NCBI GenBank assembly: GCA_030268105.1
Contig: BSDZ01000119.1
Coordinates: 124,001-188,000 of the forward strand
DNA length: 64,000 nucleotides
From: Volvox africanus
Lineage: Eukaryota > Chlorophyta > Chlorophyceae > Chlamydomonadales > Volvocaceae
Direction: 5' to 3'
The translations under genes and the position numbers were made by a program. Positions 1 to 8,447 of this stretch are shown here, piece by piece (positions within the stretch are counted from its first letter, which is position 1; every line of letters starts with the position of its first letter). The notes under the pieces were generated by a model. That model was not told the DNA's origin and did not search any database. It saw nothing but the letters and a program-made list of their open reading frames with translations.

Positions 1-2119
1 GAGGCGTGAGGCCGCTGAAGCTGCCGCGGCTGAGCTGCGGGCGGCAGTAGGAGAGGAGGAGAAGAGGCGTGAGACCGCTGAGGCTGCCGCGGCTGAGCTG
101 CGGGCGGCAGTAGGAGAGGAGGAGAAGCGACGTGAGGCCGCTGAGGCTGCCGCAGCTGAGCTGCGGGCGGCAGTAGGAGAGGAGGAGAAGAGGCGTGAGG
201 CCGCTGAGGCTGCCGCGGCTGAGCTGCGGGCGGCAGTAGGAGAGGAGGAGAAGCGACGTGAGGCCGCTGAAGCTGCCGCGGCTGAGCTGCGGGCGGCAGT
301 AGGAGAGGAGGAGAAGAGGCGTGAGACCGCTGAGGCTGCCGCGGCTGAGCTGCGGGCGGCAGTAGGAGAGGAGGAGAAGCGACGTGAGGCCGCTGAGGCT
401 GCCGCAGCTGAGCTGCGGGCGGCAGTAGGAGAGGAGGAGAAGAGGCGTGAGGCCGCTGAGGCTGCCGCGGCTGAGCTGCGGGCGGCAGTAGGAGAGGAGG
501 AGAAGAGGCGTGAGGCCGCTGAGGCTGCCGCGGCTGAGCTGCGGGCGGCAGTAGGAGAGGAGGAGAAGAGGCGTGAGGCCGCTGAGGCTGCCGCAGCTGA
601 GCTGCGGGCGGCGGTAGGAGAGGAGGAGAAGAGGCGTGAGGCCGCTGAGGCTGCCGCGGCTGAGCTGCGGGCGGCAGTAGGAGAGGAGGAGAAGAGGCGT
701 GAGGCCGCTGAGGCTGCCGCAGCTGAGCTGCGGGCGGCGGTAGGAGAGGAGGAGAAGAGGCGTGAGGCCGCTGAGGCTGCCGCAGCTGAGCTGCGGGCGG
801 CGGTAGGAGAGGAGGAGAAGAGGCGTGAGGCCGCTGAGGCTGCCGCAGCTGAGCTGCGGGCGGCGGTAGGAGAGGAGGAGAAGAGGCGTGAGGCCGCTGA
901 GGCTGCCGCAGCTGAGCTGCGGGCGGCGGTAGGAGAGGAGGAGAAGAGGCGTGAGACCGCTGAGGCTGCCGCAGCTGAGCTGCGGGCGGCGGTAGGAGAG
1001 GAGGAGAAGAGGCGTGAGACCGCTGAGGCTGGTGCAGCTGAGCTGCGGGCGGCCGTGATGGAGGGGGAGAAGCGACGTGAGGCCGCTGAGGCGACCATAG
1101 TTCAGCTTCGAGCTATGGTGGTGAAGATGGAAGAGCAGGTACGGCAGGGGTCAGATTGCAAACGCCACCTATGTATCACCTCTGCCGTTCATCGTTTGAC
1201 TTTAGATTATTTAAATCGCATGTGTAGAGGCAAGGCTCAGGTTGCCAAAGAACCGTGCACTCTGGAGATAGGGTGTTCCTGTGTGCTTTAGTTGTGTCAT
1301 ATGTCATGTTCTCTGACTGACAGATATCTTGTGGCCGCTTCCGCCCGGCCTTTGCCATCATTTGCTCTCTCGTTTTCTTCACTCTACCCCGCGCATATTG
1401 ACCCTTCTCCCATGACTACACGCCCTTGCAGGTGCGCTGCAGCAACGAGCAGATTACGAAGTGTAACTCCCTTCAGGAAAGGTTTGCTAACGTCCAGAAG
1501 TCGATGAAACTGTACCGCTTCCAGTCACGAAGGCTGAAGCGGTTGTTGAAAGAGGTGAGGATGGTGCGGCCCAGTGGGGCAGAGGGCAGAGGCGCAATGC
1601 TGCATGGTGCCTGCGTGGCTGTCTGTTTGCATACTGGGGATTTTGGTGAGCCATGGGGGGGAAGCATGTGTATCCGAATCCGTTGTTATTATTTACGAGC
1701 TCCCCTCCCTTTCCCTCACAAACACGCACATGCAGGCACACGGCCAGGCGCTGGACGCTGCCGACGACTACATCTTCCTCAATGACGAGGATGACGTGCA
1801 CATGGCGGAGCGGATGATAAGGTTTGAGGAGCCCGTGCAGGCCGAGAGTGTTTCAGCAGCCTTGGAGCCGCCTGCGATTGCCCCGGCAGCAATACAGCCC
1901 ACCACTCCCACGAAGCTAGAGGAGCGGCTGCACTATAGCTATAAGTCCAGGGGCAGCAAGTCGACGGCGATTTCTGCTCCCTGCAGTTGGGGGATTCGGG
2001 ACACGTTTGTGGAGGTGTTTGGGTCGCGGATATGTGGCCAGGCGTCTATCGCAGCCCCGTCTAAGTCTGTTTTTGTGAAGCTTCTAGAGGCTGCCGCGGG
2101 GCAGCCAAGTTACCGCTGA
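1..2119 (+). CDS. Coiled-coil-like repeat protein gene, copy 1 (5' part outside window)
   Basis: The window opens inside exon 3, in the last two residues (RR) of a 21-residue repeat. The coding parts visible are exon 3 (1-1138, codons starting at base 2), exon 4 (1432-1554) and exon 5 (1736-2119, TGA stop). Seventeen full repeats remain. The first of them matches repeat 2 of copy 2, so the complete copy probably has 18 repeats. Splice sites are as in copy 2: CAG/GTACGG closes exon 3, TTGCAG/GTG opens exon 4, GAG/GTGAGG closes exon 4 and ATGCAG/GCA opens exon 5, all in phase 0. Its repeat order is like that of copy 2, but it lacks the Gly-to-Arg change seen there. Function is unknown. Confidence 0.72.
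8..1078 (+). repeat. 63-bp coding minisatellite, copy 1 (17 full units visible)
   Basis: The 63-bp unit encodes exactly three heptads, AELRAAV, GEEEKRR and EAAEAAA. Units differ mainly by silent or mild changes: GCG or GCA alanine, AGGCGT or CGACGT for Arg-Arg, GCC or ACC for Ala or Thr, GAA or GAG. The last unit is divergent (AGAAEL, then VMEGEKRR). The left edge of the window cuts the array one unit short of the form in copy 2. Confidence 0.95.
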
Positions 2120-2409
2120 CTGCAGATATATTCCCCCTGTCATGCATCGACACCAATATGTCGCCCAATAAGCCACGTCCGCAGCAACTGCTAAAATACA
2201 TCGGCCTTCTGCAATATGGATGGTTGGCCCAGCGTGTGTTTTGTTTCATTTATCTGGTGGCCATTTGATGATGGTCGATTGGGTAACGATTGAGACCCTC
2301 GACATTATTAGAGCCCCGGGTGAGAATGAGACTCGTACGACTAAGACAGCCTCATCCGCCAATGTAGGATAATTTAAACTAGTGCCGTACCTAACTAGCC
2401 AGAGCTATA

Positions 2410-2427
2410 GCTGAGCAGCATCTCAGC
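2410..2427 (+). other. 6-bp stem hairpin about 290 bp after the stop
   Basis: GCTGAG and CTCAGC flank the loop CAGCAT. It overlaps the palindrome AGCTATAGCT at 2403-2412. It probably lies in the 3' untranslated region, and no function is known. It is present in every unit. Confidence 0.4.
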
Positions 2428-2458
2428 CACATTGCCGTACGTTTCCGACATCATGATC

Positions 2459-2473
2459 GTTGTGGACCACAAC
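2459..2473 (+). other. Near-perfect palindrome GTTGTGG-A-CCACAAC
   Basis: Two 7-bp arms are separated by a single A. Such a short spacer suits a dimeric protein-binding site better than an RNA hairpin. It recurs in every unit. Confidence 0.4.
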
Positions 2474-2636
2474 ACATCGTGATCGTGGCCAGACATGTCA
2501 ACCAGATATTTGCGTCATCCTGCGTTCTTGCTTCGTACTGCGTATTGTATCTTCCCGATCTTGTTCGTTGTTTCCTAGACAGGATGGTGGGGCGTGTTTT
2601 CGTTCAGAGGTACAACTTGTGGCCTGAGCAGTGAAC

Positions 2637-2642
2637 AATAAA
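2637..2642 (+). terminator. Candidate polyadenylation signal AATAAA
   Basis: This is a canonical AATAAA hexamer 518 bp after the stop codon of copy 1, repeated at the same offset in each unit. The hexamer alone is weak evidence, and many protists do not use it. Confidence 0.25.
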
Positions 2643-2697
2643 TGGATGCCGTATAGAAGGCATATCTGTGTTGGGTCTTTGGTGCCCACTTCACTGG

Positions 2698-2719
2698 GCC
2701 ATGCCGCATAGGGCATGGC
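2698..2719 (+). other. 8-bp perfect hairpin GCCATGCC / GGCATGGC
   Basis: The arms at 2698-2705 and 2712-2719 are perfect complements around the loop GCATAG. It lies 56 bp after the AATAAA hexamer and could help 3'-end formation, which is speculative. It is present in every unit. Confidence 0.45.
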
Positions 2720-3132
2720 ACCGGTTAGCAGGGAGGTGATGGATGTCGTTTTCGTATGACAGCAACGGGACAGTGCGTCACCCTTGTACCTAGGATGCAT
2801 ATCTGCCCTGCCTTTGCCTGGACCGTCTTCATGTTCAATATTGCTCAAGTATCTTGACACCGCCAGCATTCATCTTTTCTTGTCTTCCTTTTAGCGGCAC
2901 TTTATGGCGTGTGTGCGGTGGTGTGGTGACGGAGGTGGCGGTCTTAAGAGAAGGGGATGCGGTGGATATATAGTGATAGGAAATTGTGGGACCCCAGACT
3001 GGTTGGCAATGATGGCGGTGACACAGGCAGCGGAGAGGAAGCCCCGGTGACGGTGGTGGTGGGGAGAAAAGGCGTGCAGAGGTTTGCGGCTGCAGAGATG
3101 GATGATGGACAGTGCACGTGCGGATGACGGCT

Positions 3133-3159
3133 GGAAGGATTGGAGGGATTGGAAGGATT
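3133..3159 (+). repeat. Three direct copies of a 9-mer (GGAAGGATT)
   Basis: GGAAGGATT, GGAGGGATT and GGAAGGATT are directly adjacent. They lie at the end of a G-rich, pyrimidine-poor stretch (about 2900-3160). The copy number is three in each unit inspected. Confidence 0.7.
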
Positions 3160-3848
3160 GGTCAGGTGGCATTAGCGGGGCTCAACAATGTGCAGGACAG
3201 CACTCGAAGCTGGAGGTAGAGGTGGCGTGGCTTTGAGGACGGAGGTGAGCGCGGAGGGGGAGGTAGATGACATGTTCACGACAGCAGGCAGGGGGCAATC
3301 TAGGGGCGGTTCATCGGTGCATCAATGCAATCGCTGCATGAACGTCATAAAGCAGACTAGAATTGCATGGTTTGATTGTTCTCGTACGCCTCAGAGCTGA
3401 TCTTATCTTTCGCATGCCTGAATGCGCCGCATCTTCCAAATGAGCCGTGTTTGAGACATGCCGTTACAGGTATCGGTATTTATAACTCCTCCAACGAACA
3501 AATGCCCGCATCCAGAGAACGTAAGAAAGTAGGTACAGTGTGGCTCATGTAACATCTTTTGACACACTCAGGGTGTCCAGCAGTCCGTACGGAATGTTAT
3601 ATCACACTGTACATTCTCTGCACTTTCCTCAACGCCCAATCACATGGTCGAGGTTACCAACCGGCAATAATACTAGTTTCAGATGTCATTACATCAGGTG
3701 TTATTTTTTGGAAATAGCGGGTCCCACCATCAGGGTCCGTCCAAGATGGGAAAAAGATGATCGTATGGAAATTAGCACCGAGACGTGGAGGGCGCACGTT
3801 CGGGGTGTCCACGCCATCTATATCCGTCCCCCCTTGAAAGGCCAACCC

Positions 3849-3871
3849 TGGCTGCCGGCACCCGGCAGCCA
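3849..3871 (+). other. 10-bp perfect GC-rich hairpin with CAC loop
   Basis: TGGCTGCCGG at 3849-3858 pairs fully with CCGGCAGCCA at 3862-3871 around a three-base loop. It is the strongest inverted repeat I found in the unit. It could form a cruciform or RNA hairpin. It lies just upstream of the possible exon at 3905 and recurs at the same offset in every unit. Confidence 0.6.
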
Positions 3872-3904
3872 ACGCATCTGCTATGTTCAGCGTCAAGCCT
3901 CAGT

Positions 3905-4051
3905 GAACCCAACCGCTTCAAACTGCTGCCGTACACCTATATGTGGATCGGTCTCCTTGACGTACAGGACACCTCTGCCAGCACGGCCTTCTGCGAGCCT
4001 CGGCTGCCAACTGCACCCGCGGGCATCATCACCGACGCATTGGAGTTTGGG
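3905..4051 (+). other. Possible exon or gene remnant in the spacer (unrecognised)
   Basis: This open segment begins EPNRFKLLPYTYMWIGLLD and ends ITDALEFG. Roughly three quarters of its codons end in G or C, and its composition looks protein-like, with aromatic and hydrophobic residues well spread. A possible acceptor (CAG at 3901-3903) precedes it and a possible donor (GTGGGA at 4052) follows. The frame stays open to a stop at 4145-4147, and an in-frame ATG lies at 3941. I could not link it to convincing neighbouring exons and do not recognise the family. It may be a decayed gene fragment or chance. Equivalent segments occur in the nine other spacers that reach this point. Confidence 0.22.
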
Positions 4052-4072
4052 GTGGGATGGGGTAGGCCGGGG
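4049..4072 (+). other. Potential G-quadruplex motif
   Basis: Four G-runs (GGGG, GGG, GGGG, GGGG) with loops of 1, 2 and 6 bases fit the usual G3+ quadruplex pattern. Further G-runs follow near 4107-4116. The motif is repeated in each spacer that reaches this point. Confidence 0.5.
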
Positions 4073-4121
4073 CTTTGGAACACTGGCGCCCAGGCCAGGA
4101 TAAGTAGGGGTGGGGTTCGAA

Positions 4122-4145
4122 GTGCGCGCGCGCGTGTGTGTGTAT
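4122..4145 (+). repeat. 24-bp alternating purine-pyrimidine tract (Z-DNA prone)
   Basis: An uninterrupted run begins with GT, continues as (GC)n and then (GT)n, and ends TATG. Alternating CG followed by GT is the classic Z-forming pattern. The private A at 58359 in spacer 10 preserves the alternation. Confidence 0.7.
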
Positions 4146-4875
4146 GAACGTACAAAGAAGCCAGACAGGACATCGACTGTATGAAGCGCACAAACCCTGT
4201 CATGAGTCCCCCCCGTCCCGGGCAAGCCCTCGGCGCAAACAAAGATAACGATCAACATTTTATGAATTCCACAGTGCAGTGCAGTGCCGTTATGAGACGG
4301 CAGCGAAACGTGAATACCTGACCCAGTCGGGCATAGGCGAGATCCATGAATGATGGAAGGCAGAAGAAAGCATGAATTCGTATGAACGCGCTAAGTGAGC
4401 ACACAATCCACGAGTAATATGGCTCGCCGATAGGGTCATCATAGGTTCCAAGCGTATACACCGCGACGAAACACATTATCCTGGGCGGCACGCGTCATGT
4501 TCATTTGGAACGCGTATGGATCAGCATTGGGTGACCAGCTGTGAGAAAAGGATGACCAACACGGACCAGCCAACATTGACAGTTTTGATACCTTCACACC
4601 CCAAATTAAGTTCAAGCTTAAAGTCCGTGAAATTGTTTCTCTGATGGCGCACGACCGGTCTCTGGGATAATGCAAAGGTCATCGACGCCGTGTGAAATTT
4701 TGGGATTCTCTTTCCAGCCTCCCATTCCGCATGCAAAGTTGAGAATTTAGTTGACAGATTGCAACTCAGCGTAGTTGGGTTACGCCATTCCCGTTGCTCC
4801 TGACCTCCTGCGAGCTGCCATTTATTCGTTTAAGCGGTGCAGTTCCACACCGACAAATTCAGATGTTCGCAAACC

Positions 4876-4882
4876 TGCATGC
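4876..4882 (+). promoter_or_regulatory. TGCATGC motif upstream of copy 2
   Basis: TGCATGC lies 337 bp before the ATG at 5219. This heptamer is a known upstream element in coccidian apicomplexans. A single 7-mer is close to chance expectation, so it is only a hint. Confidence 0.2.
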
Positions 4883-4960
4883 TGAGGCATTTTGAGCACA
4901 ATCCTGCCTTAAGAATGCCATTGAGGTTGCTTCATCATTGTCTCAATTTGGGTACTTCAA

Positions 4961-4967
4961 AGAGACG
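4961..4967 (+). promoter_or_regulatory. WGAGACG motif upstream of copy 2
   Basis: AGAGACG lies 252 bp before the ATG, and a second match, TGAGACG, is at 4293-4299. WGAGACG is a described promoter heptamer of Toxoplasma gondii. The matches are suggestive only if the organism is indeed coccidian. Confidence 0.2.
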
Positions 4968-5218
4968 CAGGCGTACGATACTTGAGGAGTTCGACCGAAG
5001 TGCATTATCAGCACTTTTAGCAGCAAATTGCACACACGTTGTGTTTCTCAATTTCCTGGATCAATGCATAACGGTGTTTACACACAAATCACAAACGAGC
5101 TTTCCTACATCCGCCGTTGAGGCTTGGAACTTTGACAGCTCTAGCCTGGACGCACCAAACGCAACACTTGAGTCTTCTTTAGGATAGGAACAGTAATTAT
5201 AGCATCCAGAACTCCAAA

Positions 5219-8200
5219 ATGCAGCATAACTCCAACCCAACGAAGGTCACGAGGACACAGAGGTTTGTGCCTGCGGCACACGTCACATGCCCTCAACCTG
5301 CGGGGCCTTTCTGGACCCCAGAAACAACTGGCGATCGTGCGGCGAGCCGTTCATGGCCTCAGTCGACTGAGGTCGTACCGGCAAATTTGCTGGCAAACAA
5401 GATGTCCTTCACGAACGTGAAGACGTGGGTTATCCGTGCACGTGAGGATAACTGCAGTAGGGATAAGGTTACGACAAACAATCACATGAGTGTCAGCAGC
5501 GGCGGAGGAAACTTCGGACTTGATCTCGGTGCCACGCCGTTGCGTGACGGCTTCCGGCAAGTGGTGGATGACACCAAGGAGAAGCTTATGACAGTGCGCA
5601 AGGTGTGTGATGGTATATGTGCGTATACATGGTGTGCTCTGTTTTAGGGCTGACCTTGGAACGACTGAGACTCACACTTTGTTTCTGTTCCCTGCACCTG
5701 CGTTCTCTCGCACAGGTTACTGCTCAAGCATTCTCAAAGGAAGGATGGTTTCGATCATGGAATTTTCTGAAGCTCCAGGCTCAAGACAAGGAGCAGGTGC
5801 ACCTACCAGCGTCCGCGCAGTTGCTGCAGCCCTCTTCGGCACTGGCCAACCGCAAGGAGTGCTCCACAGCGACGGCGGTAGTGGTGAGTTCTGGTTGTCG
5901 TTGGTAGATATGCAGCAGCTTCTTTTGGCTACAACTGACTTAGGCTACAACCCACAGTCGCGGTGTATATATGGCGAACGATATTCGTGGTTTATAAGGT
6001 TATAAAGGCTCGCGGCAGCCCAAACCCCTATGTTAGCCGTGGGCGACAATGACACCTGCACACTGACTTGATGAGCCTGACTTTGTCTGCATGTTGAAGA
6101 TCGATCGTGTATGCATCCTTTCTGTACATCATGCTTTGCATGTTATCCCATCCGACGATTGCAGCTGGTGGACTGTGCTCAAGAGTCAGCGGACGAGCAT
6201 GGAGAAGTACAGCAGCGTGAGGCTGCTGCAGCTGAGCTGCGGGCGACTGTGGTGGAATTGGAGAAGCGACATGAGGCCGCTGAGGCTGCCGCGGCTGAGC
6301 TGCGGGCGGCAGTAGGAGAGGAGGAGAAGAGGCGTGAGGCCGCTGAAGCTGCCGCGGCTGAGCTGCGGGCGGCAGTAGGAGAGGAGGAGAAGAGGCGTGA
6401 GACCGCTGAGGCTGCCGCGGCTGAGCTGCGGGCGGCAGTAGGAGAGGAGGAGAAGCGACGTGAGGCCGCTGAGGCTGCCGCAGCTGAGCTGCGGGCGGCA
6501 GTAGGAGAGGAGGAGAAGAGGCGTGAGGCCGCTGAGGCTGCCGCGGCTGAGCTGCGGGCGGCAGTAGGAGAGGAGGAGAAGCGACGTGAGGCCGCTGAAG
6601 CTGCCGCGGCTGAGCTGCGGGCGGCAGTAGGAGAGGAGGAGAAGAGGCGTGAGACCGCTGAGGCTGCCGCGGCTGAGCTGCGGGCGGCAGTAGGAGAGGA
6701 GGAGAAGCGACGTGAGGCCGCTGAGGCTGCCGCAGCTGAGCTGCGGGCGGCAGTAGGAGAGGAGGAGAAGAGGCGTGAGGCCGCTGAGGCTGCCGCGGCT
6801 GAGCTGCGGGCGGCAGTAGGAGAGGAGGAGAAGAGGCGTGAGGCCGCTGAGGCTGCCGCGGCTGAGCTGCGGGCGGCAGTAGGAGAGGAGGAGAAGAGGC
6901 GTGAGGCCGCTGAGGCTGCCGCAGCTGAGCTGCGGGCGGCGGTAGGAGAGGAGGAGAAGAGGCGTGAGGCCGCTGAGGCTGCCGCGGCTGAGCTGCGGGC
7001 GGCAGTAAGAGAGGAGGAGAAGAGGCGTGAGGCCGCTGAGGCTGCCGCAGCTGAGCTGCGGGCGGCGGTAGGAGAGGAGGAGAAGAGGCGTGAGGCCGCT
7101 GAGGCTGCCGCAGCTGAGCTGCGGGCGGCGGTAGGAGAGGAGGAGAAGAGGCGTGAGGCCGCTGAGGCTGCCGCAGCTGAGCTGCGGGCGGCGGTAGGAG
7201 AGGAGGAGAAGAGGCGTGAGGCCGCTGAGGCTGCCGCAGCTGAGCTGCGGGCGGCGGTAGGAGAGGAGGAGAAGAGGCGTGAGACCGCTGAGGCTGCCGC
7301 AGCTGAGCTGCGGGCGGCGGTAGGAGAGGAGGAGAAGAGGCGTGAGACCGCTGAGGCTGGTGCAGCTGAGCTGCGGGCGGCCGTGATGGAGGGGGAGAAG
7401 CGACGTGAGGCCGCTGAGGCGACCATAGTTCAGCTTCGAGCTATGGTGGTGAAGATGGAAGAGCAGGTACGGCAGGGGTCAGATTGCAAACGCCACCTAT
7501 GTATCACCTCTGCCGTTCATCGTTTGACTTTAGATTATTTAAATCGCATGTGTAGAGGCAAGGCTCAGGTTGCCAAAGAACCGTGCACTCTGGAGATAGG
7601 GTGTTCCTGTGTGCTTTAGTTGTGTCATATGTCATGTTCTCTGACTGACACATATCTTGTGGCCGCTTCCGCCCGGCCTTTGCCATCATTTGCTCTCTCG
7701 TTTTCTTCACTCTACCCCGCGCATATTGACCCTTCTCCCATGACTACACGCCCTTGCAGGTGCGCTGCAGCAACGAGCAGATTACGAAGTGTAACTCCCT
7801 TCAGGAAAGGTTTGCTAACGTCCAGAAGTCGATGAAACTGTACCGCTTCCAGTCACGAAGGCTGAAGCGGTTGTTGAAAGAGGTGAGGATGGTGCGGCCC
7901 AGTGGGGCAGAGGGCAGAGGCGCAATGCTGCATGGTGCCTGCGTGGCTGTCTGTTTGCATACTGGGGATTTTGGTGAGCCATGGGGGGGAAGCATGTGTA
8001 TCCGAATCCGTTGTTATTATTTACGAGCTCCCCTCCCTTTCCCTCACAAACACGCACATGCAGGCACACGGCCAGGCGCTGGACGCTGCCGACGACTACA
8101 TCTTCCTCAATGACGAGGATGACGTGCACATGGCGGAGCGGATGATAAGGTTTGAGGAGCCCGTGCAGGCCGAGAGTGTTTCAGCAGCCTTGGAGCCGCC

Positions 8201-8447
8201 TGCGATTGCCCCGGCAGCAATACAGCCCACCACTCCCACGAAGCTAGAGGAGCGGCTGCACTATAGCTATAAGTCCAGGGGCAGCAAGTCGACGGCGATT
8301 TCTGCTCCCTGCAGTTGGGGGATTCGGGACACGTTTGTGGAGGTGTTTGGGTCGCGGATATGTGGCCAGGCGTCTATCGCAGCCCCGTCTAAGTCTGTTT
8401 TTGTGAAGCTTCTAGAGGCTGCCGCGGGGCAGCCAAGTTACCGCTGA
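5219..8447 (+). CDS. Coiled-coil-like repeat protein gene, copy 2 (786 aa, reference model)
   Basis: Exons are 5219-5602, 5716-5883, 6165-7466, 7760-7882 and 8064-8447. All four introns are GT-AG and phase 0 (donors GTGTGT, GTGAGT, GTACGG, GTGAGG), which joins five open frames into 786 codons. ATG at 5219 is the first in its frame after a TAG at 5180-5182. Exon 1 (128 aa) is polar, with a GGG stretch near residue 97 and no signal peptide. Exon 2 (56 aa) has a WFRSWNF motif. Exon 3 (434 aa) carries 18 repeats made of the heptads AELRAAV, GEEEKRR and EAAEAAA. Exon 4 (41 aa) is basic and probably helical. Exon 5 (127 aa) has an acidic start, an Ala/Pro linker and a unique C-terminus. No membrane segment is seen. 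A soluble, structural or scaffold-like protein is inferred from shape only. Distinctive here is A at 7008, which turns one repeat Gly into Arg. Confidence 0.78.
6001..6008 (+). promoter_or_regulatory. TATA-like box inside intron 2 of copy 2
   Basis: TATAAAGG lies 110 bp before an ATG (6111) that is in frame with exon 3 and open through the intron 2 acceptor. An internal promoter could give a protein starting MHPFCTSC and lacking exons 1 and 2. Several out-of-frame ATGs lie between the two, which argues against efficient use. The same arrangement is in every unit. Confidence 0.2.
6273..7406 (+). repeat. 63-bp coding minisatellite, copy 2 (18 units)
   Basis: There are eighteen units of 63 bp. 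They are preceded by a degenerate half-related unit (AELRATVVELEKRH) and followed by a degenerate one (EAAEATIVQLRAMV). Units 2 to 5 and 6 to 9 carry the same series of variants (GAA; ACC; CGACGT before a GCA unit; GCG), so a four-unit, 252-bp block appears to have duplicated inside the array. Confidence 0.95.

Larger units (their letters stand above)
2120..5218 (+). other. Spacer 1: 3099 bp between copies 1 and 2
   Basis: This serves as the reference spacer. It runs from the stop codon of one copy to the start codon of the next and probably holds the 3' untranslated region, intergenic DNA, and the promoter and 5' leader. It contains the hairpins, AATAAA, G-rich and alternating tracts and possible exon listed separately. 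Several open frames of 60 to 190 codons occur on both strands, but they overlap each other and are near the length expected by chance, so none is called a gene. A private C at 4272 (A in other units) marks this copy. Confidence 0.9.

Noticed and set aside
2498..2869. 123-codon minus-strand open frame with an ATG
   Set aside because: Frames of this length are expected by chance in a unit of this size. It has no recognisable domain. Its conservation across units only reflects the general identity of the repeats.
3540..4103. 187-codon + strand open frame in the spacer, starting at a GTG
   Set aside because: It has no ATG start, its composition is not protein-like, it overlaps a more convincing frame, and its length is not far beyond chance for this base composition.
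4113..4123. tRNA B-box-like sequence (GGTTCGAAGTG)
   Set aside because: The terminal CC of the B-box is missing and no cloverleaf or A-box could be placed upstream.
3893..4258. 121-codon minus-strand frame with a hydrophobic start (MLIVIFVCAEG)
   Set aside because: It runs antisense through the CG/GT tract and G-runs, giving low-complexity THTRAR and Pro-rich stretches. The signal-like start is probably accidental.
4837..5187. 116-codon + strand frame just upstream of exon 1
   Set aside because: It has no ATG at its beginning, ends at a stop before exon 1 and has no phase-compatible donor that I could defend. It is more likely promoter or leader sequence.
6179..7426. Long antisense open frame (415 codons, Ser/Ala-rich) across the repeat domain, and its equivalents in the other copies
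   Set aside because: The 63-bp unit is a multiple of three, so any frame without a stop in one unit stays open through the whole array. Its ends track the repeat boundaries and it has no supported start or neighbours. The sense frame joins in phase to flanking exons.
7974..7979. Alternative donor GTGAGC inside intron 4
   Set aside because: Using it would add 91 bases and throw exon 5 out of frame. The upstream GTGAGG at 7883 keeps phase 0.
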